In this document: piece after piece, positions 1-7,626 of the stretch | How positions within the stretch are numbered: the first letter of the stretch is position 1 | Layout: each line of letters begins with the position of its first letter | NCBI GenBank assembly: GCA_004296815.1 | Contig: SCVT01000250.1 | Span: 1-23,613, forward strand | DNA from: Reyranella sp. | GTDB taxonomy: Bacteria > Pseudomonadota > Alphaproteobacteria > Reyranellales > Reyranellaceae | Direction of reading: 5' to 3' | DNA: 23,613 nt | Made by a program: the position numbers and the translations under genes | The notes under the pieces: model-generated | What the model was told of the DNA's origin: nothing | What the model saw: the letters and a program-made list of their open reading frames with translations, nothing else | The model's database searches: none

Positions 1-807
1 AAGCTGCTCGTCCCCATCCTCGTCGGGCCAGTCAGCCGCCTCAGGGACGTGGCGGCGCAGGCATCGGTCGACATCAACGCCTTCGAACTGGTCGACTCCA
101 GTCACAGCCACGACTCGGCGGCAAAGGCTGTCGAGCTGGTGCGCGCCGGCCGAGCGGAGGCCCTGATGAAGGGCAGCCTCCATACCGACGAACTCATGGC
201 TGCAGTGGTCCCCCGCCAAACCGGAATCCGGACGGCGCGCCGCATCAGCCATTGCTTCGTGATGGATGTGCCGCGCCATCCGCAAGCCCTAATCATTTCC
301 GATGCCGCGGTGAACATCGCACCGACGCTCGAGGAAAAGGTCGATATCGTGCAGAACGCCATCGACCTGGCGCACGCGCTGGGAGTTGACGAGCCGCGCG
401 TCGCGATCCTGAGCGCCATGGAGACCGTCAATCCGAAGCTGGCATCGACCATCGAAGCGGCGGCGCTCTGCAAAATGGCGGATCGCGGCCAGATCAAGGG
501 GGGCATTCTCGATGGACCGCTCGCCCTCGACAACGCGATCAGCATCGAAGCCGCCGCCATCAAGCAGATTGCCTCACCGGTGGCGGGGCGCGCAGACATA
601 CTGATCGTGCCGGACCTCGAAGCCGGCAACATGCTGGCCAAAAGCCTGTCGTTTCTGGCCTCGGCCGATGCTGCGGGAATCGTCCTCGGCGCCCGTGTGC
701 CCATCATCCTCACGAGCCGTGCCGACTCGCAGCTGACGCGGCTCGCCTCCTGTGCTGTCGCGAGCCTCGCGGCCGCTCGGCGACGCACCCACCCAGCCAT
801 CCCTTGA
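1..807 (+). CDS. Phosphate acetyl/butyryltransferase (PTA_PTB family), 5' truncated by window edge
   Basis: The reading frame is open from base 1 to the TGA at 805-807, giving 268 residues of the C-terminal part; the true start lies upstream. The protein transfers an acyl group from CoA to phosphate. Recognisable family blocks are ALMKGSLHTDELM near residues 52-64, the segment around SDAAVNIAPTLEEK, and RGQIKGGILDGPLALDNAIS, which is the best conserved stretch of phosphate butyryltransferases. A later LEAGNMLAKSL block and a C-terminal LGARVPIILTSRADS also fit. Alphaproteobacterial homologues next to fabI and ackA are often fused to an N-terminal MaoC/enoyl-CoA hydratase domain, which would be outside this window. 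It is followed after 7 bp by fabI and then ackA, so the acyl-phosphate product would be used by the kinase. The GTG at 49 is in frame but internal to the conserved domain, so it is not a plausible start. Confidence 0.9.
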   Translation, partial: KLLVPILVGPVSRLRDVAAQASVDINAFELVDSSHSHDSAAKAVELVRAGRAEALMKGSLHTDELMAAVVPRQTGIRTARRISHCFVMDVPRHPQALIISDAAVNIAPTLEEKVDIVQNAIDLAHALGVDEPRVAILSAMETVNPKLASTIEAAALCKMADRGQIKGGILDGPLALDNAISIEAAAIKQIASPVAGRADILIVPDLEAGNMLAKSLSFLASADAAGIVLGARVPIILTSRADSQLTRLASCAVASLAAARRRTHPAIP

Positions 808-814
808 GGAAACA

Positions 815-1594
815 ATGAGCGAACCCATTCGACCGGTGCTGAAAGACCACAAGGCGCTGGTGGTCGGGATCGCCAACGACCAGTCGATCGCCTATGGCTG
901 CGCCAAGGCCTTCCGGGATGCCGGCGCGGACCTCGCGGTGACCTGGCTGAACGAGAAAGCCAGGCCGCACGTCGAGCCGCTCGCCGACGAGCTGCAGGCA
1001 CCGATCAAGGCGGAGCTGAACGTCGCCGTTCCCGGCCAGCTCGAGGCCGTGTTCGAGGAGATCACGAAGCGCTGGGGTACCCTCGACATTCTGGTCCATT
1101 CCATCGCCTTCGCGCCCATCGACGATCTTCGCGGCGGCCTGCTCGACTGCTCGGCAGAAGGCTTCGCCAAGGCGATGGACGTCTCGTGCCACTCCTTCAT
1201 CCGAATGGCACGGCTGGCTGCCCCCCTGATGCGGAAAGGCGGCACGATGTTCGCCATGAGCTACTACGGCGCCAACCGGGTGGTTCCGAATTACAACGTC
1301 ATGGGGCCGGTGAAGGCGGCGCTCGAGGCCGCCTGCCGCTATCTCGCCTATGAGCTCGGCCCGCAGGGCATCCGCGTGCATGCCATCTCTCCCGGCCCGC
1401 TCAAGACCCGGGCGGCTTCGGGCCTGAAGGATTTCGAGCTGCTGCTGAACGAGGCGGCCAAGAAGGCGCCGCTGGGCGAGCTCGTGGACATCATGGATGT
1501 CGGCTACGCGTGCGCCTATCTCGCCACGCCGTTCGCGCATCGCATCACCGGCGGCACGGTGTATGTCGACGGCGGCACCAATATCGTCGCCTGA
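815..1594 (+). CDS. fabI: Enoyl-[acyl-carrier-protein] reductase FabI
   Basis: A 259-residue SDR-type enoyl-ACP reductase (NADH) that reduces trans-2-enoyl thioesters in the cytoplasm. The ATG at 815 follows an AGGA box (807-810) at short spacing and lies 7 bp after the previous stop. The nucleotide-binding motif is VVGIANDQSIAYG (residues 16-28), the FabI-type GxxxxxSIAxG pattern. The catalytic pattern is Y150/Y151, Y160 and K167, within YYGANRVVPNYNVMGPVK, matching the FabI Y-x6-K signature. Also typical are AISPGPLKTRAASGLKDF and the C-terminal GTVYVDGG. The length is normal for FabI. Its place between a phosphotransacylase and a kinase suggests a paralogue serving acyl-CoA metabolism rather than the housekeeping fatty-acid synthesis enzyme. 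That role is inferred from context, since the residues themselves do not distinguish the two. Confidence 0.93.
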   Translation: MSEPIRPVLKDHKALVVGIANDQSIAYGCAKAFRDAGADLAVTWLNEKARPHVEPLADELQAPIKAELNVAVPGQLEAVFEEITKRWGTLDILVHSIAFAPIDDLRGGLLDCSAEGFAKAMDVSCHSFIRMARLAAPLMRKGGTMFAMSYYGANRVVPNYNVMGPVKAALEAACRYLAYELGPQGIRVHAISPGPLKTRAASGLKDFELLLNEAAKKAPLGELVDIMDVGYACAYLATPFAHRITGGTVYVDGGTNIVA

Positions 1595-1599
1595 CCGCC

Positions 1600-2778
1600 A
1601 TGTCGAAGCCAGGCAGAATCGCCGTCCTCAACGCCGGTTCCTCGAGCATAAAGTTCGCCATCTACGATGCCGAAGGGGCAAACGATCTCCTGTTTCGTGG
1701 CCAGATAGAAAACCTGGGCGCCAAGCCCCATCTGAAAGTCCGCGATGCCAACGGGCAGACCGTCGCGGAAAGAAGCTGGCCCGACGGCTCCCTCGATCAT
1801 GGTGCCGCAACCGCGGAGATCATGACGCTCGGCCGGGAGTTGCTGGCCGGGATACCGGTGCTCGCGTTCGGCCATCGTGTCGTGCACGGCGGCGTCGACT
1901 TCGCGGCGCCCGTCCGCATCGACGACCTGGTCATGGCCAAGCTTGCCAAGCTCGTGCCGCTGGCACCGCTGCATCAGCCGCACAATCTCGCGCCGATCGC
2001 CGCGATCGCCGCCGCAGCGCCCCATCTGCCGCAGATCGCCTGCTTCGACACGGCCTTCCACCGGTCGCAGCCATCCCTCGCCCAGCAGTTCGCGCTGCCA
2101 CGACATCTCACGGCCGAGGGGATCAGGCGCTACGGTTTCCATGGCCTCTCTTACGAGTACGTCGTTCGACGACTTCAGGACAACGCCGTCCTCCGCAACG
2201 CCCGGCTCGTCGTCGCGCACCTCGGCAATGGCGCCAGCCTATGTGCGGTTCGCGATGGACGGAGCGTTGCCAGCACAATGGGCTTCACGGCCGTGGACGG
2301 TTTGATGATGGGAACCCGCTCCGGAGCGCTCGATCCCGGCGTGCTGCTCTACCTCATGCGGGAGCGCGGCATGGCCGCTTCTGCCGTGGAGGACCTGCTC
2401 TACCGCAAATCCGGCCTGCTCGGCGTCTCCGGGCTTTCGTCCGACATGCGTACGCTGCGCCAGTCGGACGCGCCCGAATCGCGGGAAGCCACGGCCTTGT
2501 TCGCCTACCGCATCGTGCGCGAGATCGGATCTCTCGCAGCGGCGCTGGGCGGTATCGACGCCCTCGTGTTCACCGGCGGCATCGGGGAGAACGACGCCGC
2601 AACCCGCGAAGCAGTCAGTGACGGCTGCAGGTGGCTGGGTCTGGAGCTCGACAAGGAGCGCAACCTGCGAGGCGAGCGCCGCATCAGCACGCTCGACTCG
2701 CCCGTTTCCGCCTGGGTCGTGCCAACCGACGAGGAACGCATGATCGCCCTCCATACGAGGGAGGCATTGGCCACCTGA
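1600..2778 (+). CDS. ackA: Acetate/propionate family kinase
   Basis: 392 residues, the normal length of acetate kinases. It converts acyl-phosphate + ADP to carboxylate + ATP, or the reverse. Visible family features are the N-terminal LNAGSSSIKF (N11), FGHRVVHGG (R93), CFDTAFH with D150, RYGFHG with H181, VAHLGNGAS, GLMMGTRSGALDPG with R240, and FTGGIGEN near the C-terminus. All correspond to known catalytic or nucleotide-binding positions of AckA. The ATG at 1600 lies 5 bp after the fabI stop and is followed directly by the conserved N-terminus. The frame is open farther upstream, but that part only shadows fabI. Together with the upstream phosphotransacylase it completes an acyl-CoA to acid + ATP route; acetyl, propionyl or butyryl groups are all possible substrates. 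Confidence 0.94.
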   Translation: MSKPGRIAVLNAGSSSIKFAIYDAEGANDLLFRGQIENLGAKPHLKVRDANGQTVAERSWPDGSLDHGAATAEIMTLGRELLAGIPVLAFGHRVVHGGVDFAAPVRIDDLVMAKLAKLVPLAPLHQPHNLAPIAAIAAAAPHLPQIACFDTAFHRSQPSLAQQFALPRHLTAEGIRRYGFHGLSYEYVVRRLQDNAVLRNARLVVAHLGNGASLCAVRDGRSVASTMGFTAVDGLMMGTRSGALDPGVLLYLMRERGMAASAVEDLLYRKSGLLGVSGLSSDMRTLRQSDAPESREATALFAYRIVREIGSLAAALGGIDALVFTGGIGENDAATREAVSDGCRWLGLELDKERNLRGERRISTLDSPVSAWVVPTDEERMIALHTREALAT

Positions 2779-2813
2779 TCAGCGTCCAGGACTTGAGCAC
2801 CGAGGAGAAGCCC

Positions 2814-3251
2814 ATGACGACCTTGATGACCGTGAAGGAACTGCAGATGAAGATCGCCGAGGCGGAAAGCGCCAAGGCGTCGCTGGCGCTGAAGCACCAG
2901 CAGGCCGAGGAGCGCGAGAAAGCCGAGCTGCTCGACCGGCTGAGCAAGCCCTCGGGAAAGACCGACGATGAGGTGATGGAAAAGGCCTCGATCATCATCA
3001 ACCGTGCGGTCGAGAACGGGCTGATGTCCGTGCAGGTGTTCCGCTTCCCCCATACGCTCTGCTCCGACAACGGCCGGGCCATCAACCAGGGGGAGCAGGG
3101 TTGGGAGAAGACCTTGACCGGCATCCCGAAGGAGATCTTCGAGTTCTGGGGCCGCCAGCTGCAGCCGCGCGGCTATCACATCCGCTACGAGATCATCGAC
3201 TATCCCGGCGGCATGCCGGGCGATGTCGGCATCGTTCTCAGCTGGGGGTGA
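2814..3251 (+). CDS. Conserved small protein of unknown function
   Basis: 145 residues. The ATG at 2814 has a good ribosome binding site, CGAGGAGAAG at 2801-2810. Residues 1-45 are a charged, heptad-like segment rich in Ala, Glu and Lys, probably coiled coil. The rest (about 50-145) is globular, with FRFPHTLCSDNGRAIN, GWEKTLTGIPKEIFEFW and DYPGGMPGDVGIVLSW as the distinctive stretches. No signal peptide or membrane segment is seen, so it is probably cytoplasmic. I recall similar proteins in other alphaproteobacteria but know no function for them. It lies 35 bp after ackA on the same strand and may be the last gene of that transcript. Its stop is 12 bp from the convergent RND permease stop. 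Confidence 0.8.
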   Translation: MTTLMTVKELQMKIAEAESAKASLALKHQQAEEREKAELLDRLSKPSGKTDDEVMEKASIIINRAVENGLMSVQVFRFPHTLCSDNGRAINQGEQGWEKTLTGIPKEIFEFWGRQLQPRGYHIRYEIIDYPGGMPGDVGIVLSWG

Positions 3252-3254
3252 GCC

Positions 3255-3276
3255 GGCCGAGGCCTATGCCTTGGCC
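3255..3276. terminator. Candidate hairpin between convergent genes
   Basis: GGCCGAGGC (3255-3263) and GCCTTGGCC (3268-3276) form a 9 bp stem with one G-U wobble around a CTAT loop. It lies at the junction of the convergent genes ending at 3251 and 3264 and includes the permease stop codon. No T-tract follows on either strand, so it is not a textbook intrinsic terminator. Confidence 0.35.
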
Positions 3277-6200
3277 TTGCCCCCCATCATGCCCTTGATC
3301 TTCTCGCGGGCGCGCTGGAAGGCGACGTAGAGGCCGGGGATCACGAAGATGCCGAGGCAGGAGGCGGCGATCATGCCGCCGAATACCGCCGTGCCGACCG
3401 CGCGCTGCGTCGCGGCACCGGCACCCGAGGAGATGACCAGCGGTACCAGGCCCAGGATGAAGGCGAACGAGGTCATCATGACGGCGCGGAAGCGCAACCC
3501 GGCGGCGGTCGTGGCCGCCGTCACGACGTCCACCCCCTTTGCTCGTTCGGCCATCGCGAATTCGATGATCAGGATGGCGTTCTTGGCCGCCAGCGCGATC
3601 AGCACGACGATGCCGATCTGGGCGAAGATGTTGTTGTCGAGGCCGGCGACCAGCAACGCCGTCACCGCGCCGAACAGGCCGACGACGACCGACAGCAGCG
3701 CCGCGACCGGGATCGCCGTGCTCTCGTAGAGGCCGACCAGGAAGAGGTAGGCGAAGACGACGGCGAGACCCAGGATGAAGCCGGTCTGGCCACTCGCGGC
3801 CTTCTCCTGCAGCGCCGTGCCCGTCCACTCGTAGCCGTAGCCGGTGGGCAGCGTGCTCGTGGCGAGCTTCTCCATGGCGGCGATGGCATCGCCTGATGAG
3901 TAGCCGGGGGCGGGGGCGCCGTTGACCACGACAGAGCGCAGATTGTTGTAGCGCACGACCGAGGACGGCGCGGTCACCAGGTCAATGTTGGCGACTGCCT
4001 GGAGCGGCACCAGCTCGCCGCTCGAAGAGCGGATGCGCACGCGGAAAACGTCGTTCGCCTTGCTGCGATCGGCGGCATCGGCCTGCACCTTCACCTGCCA
4101 GGTGCGGCCGAACAGGTTGAAGTCGTTGGTGTAGGTGCCGCCGAGTGACGTCTGCATGGCGGAGAAGATGTCGGAAATCGACACGCCCAGCGCCTGGGCG
4201 CGTTCTCGATCGAGCTTCAGGTTGATCTGCGGCGTGGAGGCGCCGTAGGTCGTGTAGACCCCGGCGAGCTGCGGCACTTCCTGCGCCGAGATCATCAGGC
4301 CGCGCGAGACGGCGGCGAGGTCGGTCGGCGAGGCGCCCGCCAGCGACTGCACCACGAACTCGAAGCCCGACGAGTTGCCGAGACCCATGATGGGCGGCAG
4401 GTTGAAGGCGAAGACGTTGGCCGAGGCGATCTGGCTGAAGGCGATGTTGAGGTCCTTCAGCGCCTGGAACACCGAGAGCCCGGGATCCTTGCGTTCGGCG
4501 AACGGCTTCAGCTCGACCACGACGAGGGCGCGGTTGGGCAGCGCCAGGCCGTCGATCAGGCTGTAGCCCGAGACGGTGAAGAAGCTCTGCATCCAGGGCC
4601 GGCCCGCGAGGGTCTTCTCGACCTCCTCGACGGTCGCCAGGGTGCGGTTGGTCGAGGCCGCATCGGGGAGCTGCACCTCGGCCATGAAGGCGCCCTGGTC
4701 CTCGTCGGGCAGGAAGCCCGTGGACACCATGGAGCCGATGCCGCCCGTCGCCGCGGCGAAGCCGAAGACGAGCAGGAGAGCCACGACGCCGCGACGGGCC
4801 AGCGGCGTCACGAGCTTGACGTAGCCGTCGCGGCCCTTGTCGATGCCGCCCTGCAGCTTCGCCATGATGCCCGTGGGCTTCTTCTTGTGGCGCAGGATCA
4901 GCGAGCAGAGGGCGGGCGAGAGCGACAGCGCGTTGACCGCCGAGATCACCATCGAGACCGAGACCGCCACTGCGAACTGCGAGTAGAGCTGGCCGGAAAT
5001 GCCTGGGATGAACGCGGTCGGGATGAAGACCGACAGCAGCACCAGGGTGATGGCGATGATCGGGCCGGTGACCTGGCCCATTGCCTTCTCGGTCGCCTGC
5101 GCGACGGTGAGATCCGGCTCGTGCTCGAGGATGTGCTCGACCGCCTCGACCACGACGATGGCGTCGTCGACGACGATGCCGATCGCGAGCACGAGTGCCA
5201 GCAGCGAGATCGTGTTCGCCGAGTAGCCCATGGCCAGCATCACGGCGAAGGTGCCGATCAGCGCCACCGGAACCGCGATGATCGGGATGAGGGTGGCGCG
5301 CAGGTTGCCGAGGAAGATGAAGACCACGATCGCGACCAGCACGAACGCCTCGATCAGCGTATGGATCACGCTCTGGATCGTGGCCTGGACGAACACGGTC
5401 GTGTCGTACATGACGTTGTACGCGACGTCCTCGGGGAAGCGCGGCTCCAGCGCCTTGATGGCGGCGCGCACACCCTGGGCGGTGGCGAGCGCGTTGGCGC
5501 CCGGGAGCTGGTAGATCTGGATTCCGGACGCCGCCCGGCCGTTGTAGCGGCCTAGCTGGTCGCTGGTCTTGGAGCCGAGCTCGACGCGGGCGATGTCCTT
5601 GACCTTGACGAGCGCGCCGTCGGCCTTGGCGCGCACGACGATGTTCTCGAACTCCTCGACCGTGACCATGCGGCCCTGGGTCGTGATGTTGAGCTGGAAA
5701 CTCACATCGTCGAGCAGTGGCGCCGCACCGACCAGGCCGACCGCGGCCTGGACGTTCTGGGACTGCACCGCCTGCACCACCTCGTTGGGGGTGATGTCGA
5801 GACTCGACATACGCTCGAGGTTGAGCCAGATGCGCATGGAGTAGTCGAGCGCACCGAACAGCGTGGCGTCGCCGACGCCCGGCACGCGCCTCAGCGTGTC
5901 GAGCAGGGTGATGGTCGTGAAGTTCGACAGGAACAGCTCGTCGCGCGTGCCCTTGGGCGAGTAGACCGCCACGACCTGCAGCAGCGCCGAGGACTGCTTC
6001 TTGGTGGTGACGCCGAGACGCTGCACCTCGGGCGGCAGCAGCGCGATCGACTGGTTGACGCGGTTGTTGACGTTGACGGTGTTGAGGTCGGGGTTGGAGC
6101 CGACCTCGAAGCTGACGGTGAGCGAATAGCTGCCGTCGCCGCCCGACGTCGACTTCATGTAGATCATGCGCTCGACGCCGTTGACCTGCGCCTCGATGAC

Positions 6201-6395
6201 CTGCGCCACGCTCTCCTCGACCGCCTGGGCCGAGGCACCGGGATAGGTCGCGGTGACCTTGACCTGCGGCGGGACGATGTCGGGGAACTGCGCCACCGGC
6301 AGTGCCGTCATGGCGATCAGGCCGGCGATGGTGATGACGGTCGAGATGACGAACGCCAGCCGCGGCCGGCGGATGAACAGCGACGAGATCGTCAT
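3264..6395 (-). CDS. RND multidrug efflux permease (HAE1/AcrB-MexB type)
   Basis: 1043 residues, typical of hydrophobe/amphiphile efflux RND pumps. It is the proton-driven inner-membrane subunit of a tripartite exporter. Seen are the N-terminal membrane helix (about 10-30), the porter-domain start [18 protein letters not shown], the paired TM4 acids D410-D411 in [17 protein letters not shown], and the TM10 lysine K938 in [12 protein letters not shown]. These are the proton-relay residues corresponding to AcrB D407/D408/K940. Two large periplasmic loops and 12 hydrophobic segments are evident in the right order. The start at 6395 lies 1 base after the stop of the adaptor gene, so the two are translationally linked. 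No outer-membrane factor gene follows; the next gene is convergent. Substrates cannot be predicted from the sequence. Confidence 0.96.
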   Translation of the reverse strand: MTISSLFIRRPRLAFVISTVITIAGLIAMTALPVAQFPDIVPPQVKVTATYPGASAQAVEESVAQVIEAQVNGVERMIYMKSTSGGDGSYSLTVSFEVGSNPDLNTVNVNNRVNQSIALLPPEVQRLGVTTKKQSSALLQVVAVYSPKGTRDELFLSNFTTITLLDTLRRVPGVGDATLFGALDYSMRIWLNLERMSSLDITPNEVVQAVQSQNVQAAVGLVGAAPLLDDVSFQLNITTQGRMVTVEEFENIVVRAKADGALVKVKDIARVELGSKTSDQLGRYNGRAASGIQIYQLPGANALATAQGVRAAIKALEPRFPEDVAYNVMYDTTVFVQATIQSVIHTLIEAFVLVAIVVFIFLGNLRATLIPIIAVPVALIGTFAVMLAMGYSANTISLLALVLAIGIVVDDAIVVVEAVEHILEHEPDLTVAQATEKAMGQVTGPIIAITLVLLSVFIPTAFIPGISGQLYSQFAVAVSVSMVISAVNALSLSPALCSLILRHKKKPTGIMAKLQGGIDKGRDGYVKLVTPLARRGVVALLLVFGFAAATGGIGSMVSTGFLPDEDQGAFMAEVQLPDAASTNRTLATVEEVEKTLAGRPWMQSFFTVSGYSLIDGLALPNRALVVVELKPFAERKDPGLSVFQALKDLNIAFSQIASANVFAFNLPPIMGLGNSSGFEFVVQSLAGASPTDLAAVSRGLMISAQEVPQLAGVYTTYGASTPQINLKLDRERAQALGVSISDIFSAMQTSLGGTYTNDFNLFGRTWQVKVQADAADRSKANDVFRVRIRSSSGELVPLQAVANIDLVTAPSSVVRYNNLRSVVVNGAPAPGYSSGDAIAAMEKLATSTLPTGYGYEWTGTALQEKAASGQTGFILGLAVVFAYLFLVGLYESTAIPVAALLSVVVGLFGAVTALLVAGLDNNIFAQIGIVVLIALAAKNAILIIEFAMAERAKGVDVVTAATTAAGLRFRAVMMTSFAFILGLVPLVISSGAGAATQRAVGTAVFGGMIAASCLGIFVIPGLYVAFQRAREKIKGMMGGKAKA

Positions 6396-6396
6396 G

Positions 6397-7530
6397 TTAC
6401 TGCTTCGTCGCCGTCGGCGGCGCGACCGTCGGATTCACCGTCATGCCGGCACGCACCCTCTGCTGGCCCTGGATGATCACCCGGTCGCCGGCCTTGAGGC
6501 CCTCCGTGATGCCGGTCAGGCCCTCGCGCGACACGCCGGTCTTGACCCGGCGCTGCTCGGCCACGTTCTTGTCGGTGACGATGAAGACGTAGGCGCCCGT
6601 CTGGTCCTGCGCGATGGCCGCCTGCGGCACAGCCACCACCTCGGGCACCTTGTCGCCTTCCAGGATGACACGCACCGTCTGGCCATCGGTCAGGATGCCG
6701 TCCTTGTTGGGGAAGGTCGCGCGCACGATCTGCGTGTCGGTGCGCGGATCGACGGTGACGTCGAGGAAGTCGACCTTGCCCTGTTCCTTGTAGACCGAGC
6801 CGTCGGCCAGCCTGAGGCGCGCGACGATGTTCTCGCCGCCGCCAGGTCCGGATCCGCGCTTGGCGTCGAGCAGCTCGCGCTGCGTGACGGGAAAGAGCAC
6901 GCGGATCGGATGCTCGCTCACGACGGTCGCCAGCACGCCCGAATCGGGGCTGACGAGGTTGCCGGGCGAGAAGGCGGCGCGTCCGATGCGGCCGGCGATC
7001 GGCGACTTGATCTGGGTGTAGGAGAGCTGCAGCTGGGCGTCGCGCAGCTGGGCCTCGGCGTCCTCTAGCTGCGCCTTGGCCTGGAGCTGCTCGGAGAGAC
7101 GCTGATCGTAGGTGACGGCGGTGCCGGTATTGGTGCGCAGCAGCTCGGCGGCGCGCTTCAGCTGGTTGTCGGCATTGGCGAGGCCGGCCTTGGCGGCGTC
7201 GCGCTGCGCCACCTTCTGGTCGACCGTGGCCTGGTAGGTCTCGGGCTCGATCAGGAAGACGACCTGTCCTTCCTTGACCATGTCGCCGTCGTTGAACTGG
7301 CGCGGACCCAGGAAGCCCTTGACGCGCGCGCGCAACTCGACCTTGTCGACGGCGGCGGCGCGACCGATGAATTCCGCCTGGTCGGCGAGCGGCTTGAGCT
7401 CCGCGGGCTGCACGAGCACGGCGGGTGGCGGAGCGCCCTGCTGCGAGAGGGCCGGCGCACTCCACAGGGCGGCCGACAGAACCGCAGCGACGGCCAAGGA
7501 TGACGTCCGACACCGGTCTCTCATTGTCAT
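6397..7530 (-). CDS. RND efflux periplasmic adaptor (membrane fusion protein)
   Basis: 377 residues, HlyD/AcrA-like. The N-terminus has a cleavable signal-like segment (about 10-29, SAPALS before QQ). No lipobox cysteine is present, unlike AcrA, so it is probably not a lipoprotein. The first half-lipoyl motif is ARVKGFLGPRQFNDGDMVKEG (about 68-88). A helical coiled-coil hairpin spans about 97-172. The second half-lipoyl motif is IKSPIAGRIGRAAFSPGN (about 174-191). Beta-barrel and membrane-proximal regions follow. Two ATGs compete: 7530 and 7524. The GGGGAAG box ends directly before the first and sits 6 bases before the second, so the shorter form is plausible. It pairs with the permease 1 bp downstream. 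No TetR, MarR or two-component gene adjoins the operon. Confidence 0.94.
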   Translation of the reverse strand: MTMRDRCRTSSLAVAAVLSAALWSAPALSQQGAPPPAVLVQPAELKPLADQAEFIGRAAAVDKVELRARVKGFLGPRQFNDGDMVKEGQVVFLIEPETYQATVDQKVAQRDAAKAGLANADNQLKRAAELLRTNTGTAVTYDQRLSEQLQAKAQLEDAEAQLRDAQLQLSYTQIKSPIAGRIGRAAFSPGNLVSPDSGVLATVVSEHPIRVLFPVTQRELLDAKRGSGPGGGENIVARLRLADGSVYKEQGKVDFLDVTVDPRTDTQIVRATFPNKDGILTDGQTVRVILEGDKVPEVVAVPQAAIAQDQTGAYVFIVTDKNVAEQRRVKTGVSREGLTGITEGLKAGDRVIIQGQQRVRAGMTVNPTVAPPTATKQ

Positions 7531-7581
7531 CTTCCCCGCTCGCTCTTAACGTCAGAACACTGCCTTAATTCGCCTTGATGG

Positions 7582-7609
7582 TCACGGTCTTTCAGCCCGT
7601 GTTCACGGT
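7582..7609. promoter_or_regulatory. Repeated TCACGGT boxes in the divergent pump/TPR-Kazal promoter region
   Basis: The 96 bp between the divergent starts at 7530 and 7627 carries two identical TCACGGT boxes (7582-7588 and 7603-7609), 21 bp apart, about two helical turns. CACGG at 7583-7587 also forms a small inverted repeat with CCGTG at 7597-7601. This could be an operator for the pump or for the secreted protein. No convincing -35/-10 pair was found on either strand, so the call rests on repeats alone. Confidence 0.3.
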
Positions 7610-7611
7610 TC

Positions 7612-7619
7612 GGAGAGGA
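7612..7619 (+). promoter_or_regulatory. Ribosome binding site deciding the start at 7627
   Basis: GGAGAGGA lies 7 bases before the ATG at 7627. An in-frame GTG at 7621 would be only one base away from it, so the ATG is preferred. Confidence 0.7.
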
Positions 7620-7626
7620 TGTGCAA

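Noticed and set aside
102-1001. Long open frames on the minus strand opposite the phosphotransacylase and fabI genes
   Set aside because: They are antisense shadows of strongly coding plus-strand genes, rich in Arg/Ala/Ser with no family motifs or ribosome binding sites; GC-rich third positions create them.
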